Assembly: GCA_964019165.1 (NCBI GenBank)
Contig: OZ025276.1
Coordinates: 8,542,320 to 8,606,319, forward strand
Direction: 5' to 3'
Length of the DNA: 64,000 nt
Origin: Mastigias papua
Taxonomy: Eukaryota; Cnidaria; Scyphozoa; Rhizostomeae; Mastigiidae
The notes below the pieces were generated by a model. The model made no database searches and had not been told where the DNA came from. It saw only the letters and a list, made by a program, of their open reading frames with translations. This document shows positions 47,801-58,870 of this stretch, one piece after another (the first letter of the stretch is position 1; each line of letters begins with the position of its first letter). The translations under genes and the position numbers were made by a program.

Positions 47801-50442
47801 ACTCATGTTTGGCCTGTTTGTCTAGGATTACTAACCGTGAGCCTTCTTCGGTTCTGTCTTTTTTGATGTTACATCGAGAAGTGAGTTTTTTTCTAATAAA
47901 TTTTGAAGATTTTATCCATATAGAATCAGCAAAGTTTTGTATCAGACTTTAAGAGCAAGATCGCTCTATTGCTAGGCAACGATGTCATTTACCAAAACTT
48001 AAAGGTCATACGTTTAGAAGACATGATCTTGCTTCAATATTTTTTCAATGTTTCTCCGTAGGGACAAATTTAATGACCTAAATCGTTTAGGTACCTTTTG
48101 ATGTTGGCAAATGTCACTCAACTTCCATATTATTATGCCGTATTGCTTTCAATAGCTGGAAGCGCCTGTTATCAAAGAGAATTCACAATTATGCACCCAG
48201 TCACCTCTCAAATGCTGTAAATAATAGAGAAGCACTTTACTTCTAGCAGTTTGAAAAATCAAATCACTTTTTCACCTGCATCTATATAACGTATATTAAT
48301 GGTTTGCCAACCAGGGATTAATTTGATGTGCTATATCTTATTGAACGAAATATGATGATTTTCGTCTTGGGTATCCGGCTCAAAAACATGTTTGTGTGAA
48401 TTTTGTATATCAGGCTGCCTTACTTATGGATAATGTTCTTACGATACGACATAAATTTCATTTATGGCTATAAGCAAATTTACGGAATGTTCGTTTCATT
48501 AGCTCGGCCGTGCTCGTCCAAGAAATCCTTAAATTCACCCCTATTTAAAATGTTCTTGATCCTACCCTGATATTTAATATTCTGATCTTCTATGTAGTCA
48601 TAATGCATAAGCAACATTATAAAGACCATGTTTGCCCAAGAAACTTGCACGTGCAAAGTAGCTTCTCAAATGTACGGTGCATATTTTTTCCTGATGGAAA
48701 ATCCAACACAATAGTTATTGGAGATTTGGATTCAAATCTTTATAATTGCGCAAAGTCATCTTCCATTAAAACCAGACTGCTCCCTCCTTATGGGGTGCCG
48801 TTCTCACAGTAAAAGTCACAGGAAAGAACAATATCTCTGATCTTATTAACATTGAGGCCTGACTTATTCCTTTGCAGAAATAGTTTATCATTTCAAATGT
48901 CTATGCAGCTAGGAAAGCAGAGCGGAAAAGATGTAGAGCAGGGCAATTAAAGGTTTCAAGTAACAAGTTTAGTTAGTCCCCATGTTCTATTAAAGGCCTG
49001 TGGATAAATACAGGCGTATCACGAGATGGCCACTAATGCATTAGCTGCTACAGCTTCTCTTGCGTCAATTCTTTTGGTTTTTGGAAGCTTTTACTCAAAA
49101 GCATGTTCTGACCTTAAACTTTCAGGATGGTCGATGAGAGCAATATCTGTGTGTCTTGGTCAAGCAATTTCCTCATGCCCCTTCTGACTTTGTGCCTGAC
49201 TTCTAAGAGAGGGATAGCTAGAGTAGGTTTATTCTTTCTCTTAAACCTCAGTTATAAAGTATTTTTCATTTGAAATCTTATGACATCATTTCAGTGAAAG
49301 ATGCAACTCTGGTCAAGTTATATATAATAGTCAGATTGTTCCCCAGTTGACTGCAAAGCAATTTTGAAAAAACTTTTTCAAAACATAGCTGGCTCAAGCT
49401 ACGGTGAAACATGATGAACCATTTCAACGAACAACGTTTAACGTTAGTGTTCTGTAAAAGTCCGGTGCGTCTGATCACCTTGTTTCAATGATAACTTTCG
49501 TGTTGGACAATGTTCGAAGCTGTTCGGAAGTCGTTGGATGGATTTCAAATACATCCTCAGACTTTTCCATATTCAGCGAATGTTTGTCCCGTTTGTCCAC
49601 CTTAACGAGCAATTTAATAAACAATTATTCTAATCTCCAATGTACACATGCGTACATTCGAAATCTTGCCAACAATATCAGTTCTGCCATATTTTTGTCA
49701 ATATTTTCTCGCTGTACACTTTTTTCATAGTAAATGTTCGTTGCGTTGTTCGTATCGTTTGACCACTTCCTCAAAAGTTCATCACATTTGACCAAGCAAG
49801 GGGGAAAGATGTTTGTCTTACCTTTTATATGCTGTTGGTCAATTCATACCCTCGACTGCAATTTGTACATCGCGTGACAAATGGGAGTTTTGTTTAGTTT
49901 CCTTTCATACTTTCTACATTCTTCTTACCAATTTGAAGTTAATCTTAACAATATTCTCCCATAACACTAAATGATTTCATACCAAGCCAACTTTTGTGGT
50001 TTATTGAGCCTGTCACGGCATTTTTTCTTCTCGAAAATTTTCGTCTGTCACGTTGTACGTCATTTAGCTAGTTTTGGCGGGAAAACCAACCTGTGTTTAG
50101 AAGATGATTGTATTGTGCTGCCATTTAGATTTAATGATGTTGATACAACAGTCATGAATGAAAATGCGCTAAATTGACTAAAATGATTAAATTTCATGTA
50201 AGGAACAGGATGTGGCTCAAAAAGTCCTCTGGTCCTTGACCATTATCTCCCCCACACTTTGTTAGTTCTTGCCACCAATATCCCCGTGCTATGTGTAAAT
50301 TGCAGTCTAAGATGTAAATTAACTAGCAACATATAAAAGGTAAGGCTAAGTAAATTTTGGAAGGAGAAGTAATTTAGGAATATGTATTTTTTATTTATCA
50401 CCATAAAAACAACAATAAGAGAAAAGTTTTCAACATTACTAT
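44831..50442. other. Intergenic, scattered short repeats only
   Basis: No gene recognised in 5.6 kb. Contains a CAT/CATCAT microsatellite (46159-46190) and one copy of a dispersed CCGACGAGCC repeat (46441-46495). Confidence 0.35.
46441..46540. repeat. Dispersed repeat, copy 1 (TTATGCCAA..CCGACGAGCCA)
   Basis: TTATGCCAAATTTTTCCGAC GAGCCACAAAACTACCGA resembles 60450-60500 in order and wording. Confidence 0.5.
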
Positions 50443-50499
50443 GTACCATTCGCAACGGGAGAGAACTCAAGGTTATCGTGCTCCCATTGCGAATGGTAC
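50443..50499. repeat. Stem-loop element, copy 1
   Basis: Arms GTACCATTCGCAACGGGAG (50443-50461) and CTCCCATTGCGAATGGTAC (50481-50499) pair with one mismatch around a 19-nt loop. TTACAAT follows. Copy 2 is at 56833-56888. Confidence 0.85.
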
Positions 50500-53400
50500 T
50501 TACAATTCAACAATGATATCTAATTAGAAGAAAAAGAGAAAGAAAGAAAGAAGAAAAATACGGTGTCAAATAATACAATATCCGAGGCCCAGTAGAAACT
50601 GCCCATACCCTGCACACATCTGCAGGTAAAACAAGCCCTATCTAAAACCAATTATATGAGTGCAGAATTTAAATCATTGGTCAACCCAAGAGACCAATGC
50701 TAAAAGATATATTGCAGAATTGAAATCAGTAATCGTGAAATGTGGATGGAGAGCACTCGCTCCGCTGTTCTTTCAAAGGAGAGCCTATGCAGAAGATACT
50801 ATGGAAATTGCTTTAATAAGAGCACCAGATATCTCCTGTTTGTGCAGTTATATTTTTTTGACAAGGGAAGAGGTAGAGTTTTAGGAAAACCTATCTACTA
50901 CCTGAAAATGTATCTGCTCGGAAAAGAGAAATATCGCGTGCAACACCAGCTTTTTGTGTGAGGGGTTTTCTATACCGCAAACAGCCTATTACTCATTCTT
51001 TGTTTCTGAAACTGATCAAAAATTATTTTCTCTTGATTTCTTATTGTCTTTTACGCATTTTGATTGGCAGATAGGGATGTAAACAAATAAGCTTATTGAC
51101 TTAGAAAGATGTCCCCCTTGCTGTTTGACCAAGGCTTAACGCTCTTGGTGAAGTTGATGAGAACAGCTGATATAATTAGGCTGATTAGTTGATATCACAT
51201 GAAGTGCTACAATTCAATAGTTTTCAATTGGGGCTCCACAACCATGGTACCTGGATCCCATTTTATTGCTCATTAGTATGTTTGATATGTTTGATGTATT
51301 ACGGTATGTTTGAATGCGTTTAATGTAATTTGGTTTCGTGATATTTATACAGTGCAGAAAGTATTCGAATTATCCTGTTAAACAACGCACACTGTTTTAA
51401 AATTGGTCCTCAGTTCAAATGAAATAAATTTATCATAGAAGATATAAATATAGGTTAATTGCAGAGCCTGTCGAAGCTTTGAAAATAATGATAGAAAATT
51501 GTTTTAAATAAGACAGATTCACCTACCTCATTCAGTTTGCTGTTTGTGTCTTAAAGTGCTGTCGATTTAGATCACAATTATATGATTTGAACTCAGATGG
51601 TACCATATTGTTGTAACGTTGTAAGAGCACCACTTTCTACCAGAAACAGACTTGCACATGGGAATTTTTACATTTGCTTGTTTCAGTAGTTCATAGATCT
51701 CTTTTGTGTCCATCCGAGATCACAAGAAGGTTTCTTGTAGAGTTGTCTCCGGACAGAATAATGGCATTATTTTTAATTGGAAGATGGAAAATTTAGGTGT
51801 AAATTTGGATATGTTAACAAGAATTTTTTCGATTTTTGTGACGAACAGAAGCAATGAAGCACCTCCTTTGCCCGCGCACCTTATCCTATCCGTTTTATTA
51901 CCCCTCCACCCCAGAAACACACGCCAATGACTTCTGAGATCTGCTGATTGATGGCCGAAAAGAAGATGATCCTTTCTCAGCCGTTTGACCAACATTCAAT
52001 AGAAATCATTTGGAATCTCCACCTTACTGGAATCCCTACTCCATCTAATTACATATCTAACGTGAGAAAAATAAGCAGAAGTCTTTTTTGTCGTGATTTG
52101 TATTGCAAACCTTTCTGGATGAAGAATCTAGGTGACAAATGGTTTGTCGAGGTGGTTTTTAGTTAGCTTTGAGATTGAGAAAGCACTTGTTTCGTATATT
52201 TTCATAGGCATAAAATCCTTGTTTCAGAGATGATTGAATCGAATGCGTAATAACGCGTGTGTAAAGAGATTATGTGATGCTTTTTTCTTGTTGTCTGTTT
52301 AATTATTTATTTCTGTTGGTAAATAGTGAAGGAGTTCACAAGTACACGTGATCAGTAGAGAGTTTCAGTTTTGATTGGGCACCGTACACACTTGTAATGG
52401 TCTTGCTCTATCAAGCTACCCAGCATTTGAGACCAAGGAGATAGAGCAGGTAGCTTACTTTGTTACAGTTGTCATTCAGTTGTTATGCTGTAGATCTGCA
52501 GAACCCGCGACAGATTGTATGCTTCTTATAAAGTAGGCATCATCGTTTACTCTGAGAAATGTTTTTGCAGCTCTGTTGGTACGTGACTAGGAAGCTATAC
52601 AGGTAGGTGAACAGGCGGTCAGTGATTTAGGCTTTATATACCATATTTAATTCGGTTCAGAGTTTTTAGGACCTTCGTTCTCAAGCTTTTATCTTCACAA
52701 GATGAGGTAGGCTCCCATGTTTGTGTGCAAGAGAAATTTTATCCGACGTAGTTGCATAGTTATTGTATGTTGCAGAGCCCTAAGAAGATTGAACGAAAAG
52801 CAATGAAGACTAGGTCTATAAAATATTTCTTCAGAAATTCAACTAGCTTTCGCACCATTATTTGCAACTAATACCTTTTTTAAGATACAATAGTTTTCGA
52901 TTATTAAACTGGTCAGGCAGGTGTATACATATTACAGCCAGGGCAATAAAATACCAACTTGTGTACTAAAAACTAATTCAAGTGTTTTTTATTTATTTGG
53001 ATCGATGCTGTGACTTAGGCAAATTATCATGCTTTGGAATTTGTATTTTACTCCGTTCAACTGCCTTATCTTTCTCTTGAGAACCTCTATATTTTGAGCT
53101 TCGCTGATTGATGCAATTGTTCAATTTTTCTAAATATAAATTTAAAGTTGCTATTCACAGTAGAATAATAATTCAAACCAACTAATTAGAAACATAACAG
53201 CTACACACTATATTATAAAATAAATATATGAATTAGCGACATAGTTTACAAGTCCATCCATCTGCAATGCTTGTGCTGGTTCTTGTTTGATACTAACATC
53301 AGGAGTGTTACACAGCATAGGAAACTACCTTTGAAAAATAGTATTTGAAACGAAATCTGCCGCTTACTTGAAGCGCTTTTCTGTGAGCGCCAATGGAAAC

Positions 53401-54559
53401 GTCCCCTTGCACGCATGTTTTCAATCGAAGATGCTGAATACGAGAAGAAGTACATGTTATGTATACATTTGTATAGTTGGAGCTTGAGATAGGTCGTATT
53501 CTAAGCATTCCCGCATCTTGACTTGGCTACTGTTAATAAATTTTTATTTCATTGAGTTTGTTTACATAAAGACTGCAAAAATCCTAGGAACACCCACTAA
53601 ATAGTGCATTTTATTTGACAATATTAAGTCTCCTGTCAGAACTGAGAGCTGGTGATCTCCTCTCCCCTTACAACAATGTTGAGATAAAGTCTTGTTTAAC
53701 TCAACATTGATCTAAGGGGAAATGGGAGAGCTTACTTGATCAGTTATAGGGGTAATGTAAGTGGTACTAGACTCTGGCGGGCGTTGTACATAATGCTACA
53801 GACAACTACAGATCAGCAACTGTTCTGTGCGATTTGTTGTTGAATAGTTCATCAGATTGATGCAACTACTGTCCTCCACTATATAAATATCATGAAGCTT
53901 AAGCATTGGTCACGGAATTTGGATGCTTTTCCTCGAATGAGATCCTCATTCGAACAGATACCTTCCCATTAGGATTTCCATTCATGGTGAAATTCCCAAT
54001 GATTCGTTATTTCTCATGTGACAGGAGCAGATATTTCAATACGTATCCTTGGATGACGTCCATGTATGAATAAGCAATTTTGATTAATCCTGCGGAATAC
54101 ATCCTGGAATTTTTTAGTCATTCATGCAGTTCAGAGTCTCTCTGTATCTGTGTTTTGTTGCAAGCGTCGACATAATTATAGTAAACAAAATTTGGACATT
54201 AGCAGAAAGACGTGGATATTTTTAAAATTTGCTGCTTATTTTGATAGGATAAAACTCTGAACCTCTATACTTCTGTATAGTTTATAATGAACTTAATTGC
54301 AAATTTAGTACAAGATAAGTTTGTATAAAATCTTTTCAGGGCCTTAGATTGTACAGAAAATCGATGGAGATTTCTAAGCAAGCAAATGTTTACATTCCAT
54401 TAGGACAGCAATAATCCACAACATTTGCGGCTCTCTGTTGATACTCCTAAATTTTTGCATCAACGTTTGCATTTTTGGTGTACCGTTCACTGCCTTTAGT
54501 GGCCTAGAGGTGTATTACCGCGGACAGACAATACATTGTTTTGGTTGTAATGAGTAACT
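50500..54559. other. Intergenic, no feature seen
   Basis: A GA-rich patch (AAAGAGAAAGAAAGAAAG) at about 50532-50550, otherwise no recognised structure or gene. Confidence 0.35.
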
Positions 54560-55605
54560 TTGGAATACACAAGGGATGATGGACATCTAGATTTTTTCTA
54601 TATCTCCGGTATTGGATGTCAAACCCAACTTGCATCAAAGGATATGCTGTCCGCTTCCCTTCTGCTTCAAAATATCGGGTGCGTAGCTGGTGCCCTTGCT
54701 AATGATCTGCTTTCAGATCTGAGTTCATAAGCAACTAGTGTTCCACAAGGCTCTTATCTCGGCTCTCTGCTCTTCATAATATACATGAATGATTTCAATT
54801 TCTCTTGAGGACACTTAAGAGGTTATTAAGAACATATTCGCTGATCAAAAAAGCCTTTAATTTTCTTCAAATTCCACCCTATTTTAAGTCACTTCGTCGA
54901 TGGGGACCTTAAATACTTTGAATCTTTCCTGAACGCTAAAAAATTGTCTCGCAATATAATCAAGACTCAACTTTTAATGATAAATGGTAGGAACCGTCTA
55001 AGGGACATAGAACCGGTAGGGTTAGTAAAGCCTTTGTTTATTGTAGGCGAAGAATGTACTTCTATCGTTGAACAGACTGGATGCCGGGTGTGATGGTTGA
55101 TCAGCACCTGAAGTATGAGGAACAAATTCCTACTACTAGGGGAACATTTCTAAAGGATTAGAGATATGAAATGATCTACAAATTATCTCCCTTTTTCTCA
55201 CAACACAGTGCATGCACAAAGTCTTGTAGCAACATATTATAGATATTTCTACCAACTATTGGCAACCTGTGGCTCTAAGACAACATATGAAATACAACAG
55301 CTTCAACATCGGGCTTTAAGGATAGTTACAAAAAGCAGATATGATCCTTCTGCAAAACTTACCACAAAAAGATATGCGTAACACGCAGTTACAAGAAATG
55401 ATTCTAATAAAGGCTTTGAGTATCGTATATGAATATATAAATCTATGACTGGTCCGGCTCCCACTTACCTTACTGAAAAGACTTTTAGGCACATGCAAGA
55501 GAGCTCTACCCAAAACTAAAACTGATATGAAAGTGCCCACGTGTATATATCTGCTTATTGCCATATGTGCTTCTCCTATGAGGGGGCAGCGACATGTAAT
55601 CATCT
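54560..55605 (+). pseudogene. LINE reverse transcriptase relic (CR1/Jockey-like)
   Basis: Plus-strand pieces in several frames read SVPQGSYLGSLLFIIYMNDF (about 54738-54798), KNIFADQKSL, FESFLNAKKLSRNIIKTQLL, YEIQQLQHRALRIVTKSRYD and NTQLQEMILIKALSIVYEY. The order (PQGS-x-LGPLLF-x-IY-x-ND, degraded catalytic box, LNxxKLSxNxxKT, LQxRALRIV) is that of non-LTR reverse transcriptases of the CR1/Jockey type. The catalytic Y-A-D-D is lost (FADQ). Many stops and frameshifts. Confidence 0.82.
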
Positions 55606-56215
55606 GAGTTCGGGTACAAAACTGCTCCCCAAATAGTATTTTTATTTAAAGAAACAAAGCAAACTGAATTATTTCGGTGAATCTCTCTTAATTAGCGTTT
55701 TTCTCATTATCATATCTACAGTTTTATAAGATCTGCCACATGACATTATCTACATTTATATTACACATTATTCATTATACATTTATATTTCCTGTAATGA
55801 ACTTGTATATTCTATGAAAAATTAGTTTTATTCTGTGATTGGGTTTTGTAATTGGATGCATTGTGAAACAGTGTACTCTGAGTGTTTTGGTACTGTATAA
55901 ATATTGTGAAATACATTAATAAGCAAGTCAATAACTTGATCCGTACATGCAATTTTAAAATACATTTGAAACACCTATAGAATACTTTTCGAAACACCTC
56001 TTAAGCACTCTTCGAAACTTTTCAAACTTGTTTTTAAAGCCCTTTTGAAACACGTTCTGAACTGCTGTTGGAACATGCATTGAAACACTTTTAACGCAAA
56101 TTTTGAAGCACTTTTAAAGCACGTGTAACGGTTTAAGTTGACTCACGATCAGCTGGTAGGAAAGGAGATTTGCTGCAAGATGGGTCCTCATTCACATGAA
56201 CTACTGGTAGATCCC
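55606..56215. other. Intergenic; TTTGAAACAC-like degenerate words
   Basis: From 55970 to 56130 GAAACAC, AAGCAC and CTTTTGAA words recur without a fixed period. No gene. Confidence 0.4.
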
Positions 56216-56340
56216 ATACAGAGTTTGTCAGTGTTTATTAATTAACATATACAGTTTGTCAGTGTTTAGTAATTAACCTATACAGTTTGTTAGTGGTTGG
56301 TTATAAACATGCACATTTTGTCAGTGGTTAGTAATTAGCA
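56216..56340. repeat. 31-bp tandem repeat, about four copies
   Basis: Units built on ACAGTTTGTCAGTGTTTAGT followed by AATTAACCTAT; the third and fourth are diverged. Confidence 0.85.
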
Positions 56341-56832
56341 ATAATCACTCATCTGTCATACACGTACTCATATGCTAGGTCACACTTCAGGCGCATTTCC
56401 ATTTGCATTCGGATTTCGCATCTCGCATATTGATCCCAGTTCACGCCCGAACGTTTGCACATCTTAAAACGTTCGCTTCTGGGCATATGGTCTAGGAAGA
56501 GTGAGTTCGCTTGCGAAATCCGAGATCCAACTTGAGTTGAAATGGGCCTTTAATCATTACAGACCTTTGATCACTGAAATTTCCTCCTCTGCATTGTCTT
56601 ACCACGAGCGACAATATACTAGCATGCCTATAAATTCTAGCAGCAAATTTCCTAGCAGGTTCGATCGTTAGTCCTGTTTTCGTCCTTTGCAAAAGTTTGC
56701 TAATGCATCATTGATCTTTGCAAAATCTGTTTATTAGGATGGTGCAGCAAAATATACCTTATGATTACACTTGTCTTTTTTCCTTTTATCATTAACTACA
56801 AATAGAAAACAACACAATATTTGCAATACAAT

Positions 56833-56888
56833 GTACCATTCATAACCAGAAAATACACAAGGTCTCTGAGTTCTGCTATGAATGGTAC
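56833..56888. repeat. Stem-loop element, copy 2
   Basis: Arms GTACCATTCATAACCAGAA and TTCTGCTATGAATGGTAC pair around a 19-nt loop, and TTACAAT follows as in copy 1. Loop word ACACAAGGTCTCTGAG parallels ACTCAAGGTTATCGTG in copy 1. Confidence 0.85.
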
Positions 56889-57030
56889 TTACAATATAGA
56901 ACAGATTTATAATACGTACTAAAACAAAAGAACACAACAATTTTAAGTAAAAAATGTTCCAAAGGTGTGTCTCAAAATAGATACTAGAGGGTCCCATTTT
57001 ACACCTTTCTTTAAATTAGTATATGTTTAG

Positions 57031-57177
57031 CGGAGTGGTGGCATAGTGGCTAGAGCGTCTGCCTGAAACCTGGGAAGTTGTGGGTTCAAGCCCAGGCTGA
57101 GTCATACCAGAGACTACAAATGTTTCCCACTGCCTTCTCAGCTAGCGCTTGGATGGCATGGCATTTGGGTCAAAAAT
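57031..57177 (+). mobile_element. tRNA-derived SINE
   Basis: An A box TGGCATAGTGG (57039-57049) and a B box GGTTCAAGCCC (57083-57093) are 44 bp apart, as in a tRNA promoter, but the tRNA arms do not close. The body continues GCCTTCTCAGCTAGCGCTTG GATGGCATTTGGGTC into the 16-bp repeat. Confidence 0.7.
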
Positions 57178-57379
57178 GGGTCGTCGTAATGGTGGGTCGT
57201 CGTACTGGTGGGTCGTCATACTGGTGGGTCGTCCTTATGGTGGGTCGTAATGGTGGGTCGTCGTAATGGTGGGTCGTCGTACTGGTGGGTCGTCCTACTG
57301 TTGGATCGTCGTAATGGTGGGTCGTCGTACTGGTTGGTCGTCGTAATGGTGGGTCGTCGTAATGGTGGATCGTCGTAAG
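57178..57379. repeat. 16-bp minisatellite, about 13 copies, in SINE tail
   Basis: Copies of GGGTCGTCGTAATGGT with A/C and single-base variants, one unit shortened to 13 bp. It starts where the SINE body reads TTTGGGTC, so it probably grew from the SINE 3' end. Confidence 0.93.
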
Positions 57380-57668
57380 ATTTGGACTAGCCCCCTGTTG
57401 TAGCTTACGATAGGCGCTGCCCTATATGCCAATGACGCGGGAAGGACTTTTACTTTTTTGAGTATGTATTTGCTTCATTTCGCTCACTTGTCCTCATAGT
57501 AGAAATTAGGCATTTTTGTAATTCGAATCAAAAGTTTAGAGCTATCGTTAGTTGCCTGATGTTGTGAAATGTTTCAAGTATTTGCAGGTTTCTTTCAGTT
57601 TAGGGTTCAAATGCAACTCAAATCTTCTTTTATCATTAAAACGATTACACTATGGCTTTTGTTGCTAA

Positions 57669-57776
57669 TGGTTTGGTAATGTACCATGGTTTGGTGATTT
57701 ACCATGGTTTGGTTATATACCATGGTTTGATGATTTATCATGGTTTAGTTATTTACCATGGTTTGGTTATTTACCA
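57669..57776. repeat. 18-bp minisatellite, six copies
   Basis: Copies of ACCATGGTTTGGTTATTT with small variants; each holds the palindrome CCATGG. Confidence 0.9.
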
Positions 57777-58399
57777 GTAGCTAGTTTTAATTGGGTCACT
57801 CACTTTTCCATCAGGTCACGAATGGGTGTGTCGAAGTGTGTTCAAAATAAGTGCATGGAAATTATATTATAGCAAATATACTGTGCTACGATTTGCAGGA
57901 ACTTTTTTTAACTTTCTCATTTAACGTAATTTTGCTGCTTTATGGATCTGATCTTAAGCCTACTTTTCCACGTAAGATTAGGAAAATATGCCGTCTGTAT
58001 GTTTAAGGAAACATGTAGAAGTATATTGATTAAAATTCAGAAATAATCCTCTTCATTTCGGTGGCCTTTATTAATTACCTTCAATCGCCGTAAATTCGAC
58101 TCTATTCCCTTTCTCTGTAACAAGATTATGTGACCAAGGTATTCTATGAGTACTATTACGCAAACCTCAACGAAATTTTGCTGTTTGCAAAATTTTTATC
58201 AATCTTCGATGCACATATCTCGTTGAAGGATCACTCTAACAGGTCATTGGTGTAGCTTTTTCAAACATCTTGCTAGTTCACGTTGATCTTCATTTGAGTT
58301 TTAGCTTCTGTAATGAACACCTGCTTGTTCGTTATGTATTTAGCTTCAGATAGGACAGTGAAAACATCATTTGTATGTTAGAGCCAGTAACGCGTTGGT

Positions 58400-58870
58400 G
58401 TCTCACTTTCGACAGGAAGCAATTGGAACTGAAGGAGTATTAAATGCTGGTAAATTTCAACTATCATTTTTTGACTCTGCACGTAAGATGGAACTCTTCT
58501 ACTTTGTAAATTGTTTGCAATTCCATTGGTAACAACTCTGTTCTGATGTCTTCTTTCACTATTTCACTATAATTTTGCAAGCAAGTGAGAAATTAAATAG
58601 CTGTATTTAAGGTCTCATGCATTAGTTTTAGTCTCTGTCGACAATCGACTGCCCTTTTAAATCACCAGTTCTTAATGGGCCACCGTTCTAAGTAGTCGGA
58701 AATCACGATGAGAGTATCGTAGCCATTAATGGTATTGCTGGATGTAATTACCGAATATCAAGCCATACCCCTCGGCCTTAGGTATTCAGGATCTTCCTGG
58801 TAGTTCTTGCTGATCACAGCAAAAAAGCTTTCTGTAATGCAATGAAATTCATATTGATGTCTAGCTTCTT
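58400..58870 (-). pseudogene. Possible Ty3/gypsy integrase relic
   Basis: Minus strand reads FFAVISKNYQEDPEYLRPRG, GYDTLIVISDYLERWPIKN and, further on, RVPSYVQSQKMIVEIYQHL. The IVxxDYxxRWP block is the integrase-core strand bearing the first catalytic Asp, and Y-x-x-Q-S-x-x-x-V-E matches the spacing of the YHPQSxGxVE motif. Stops interrupt it. The family match is by short motifs only. Confidence 0.45.
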
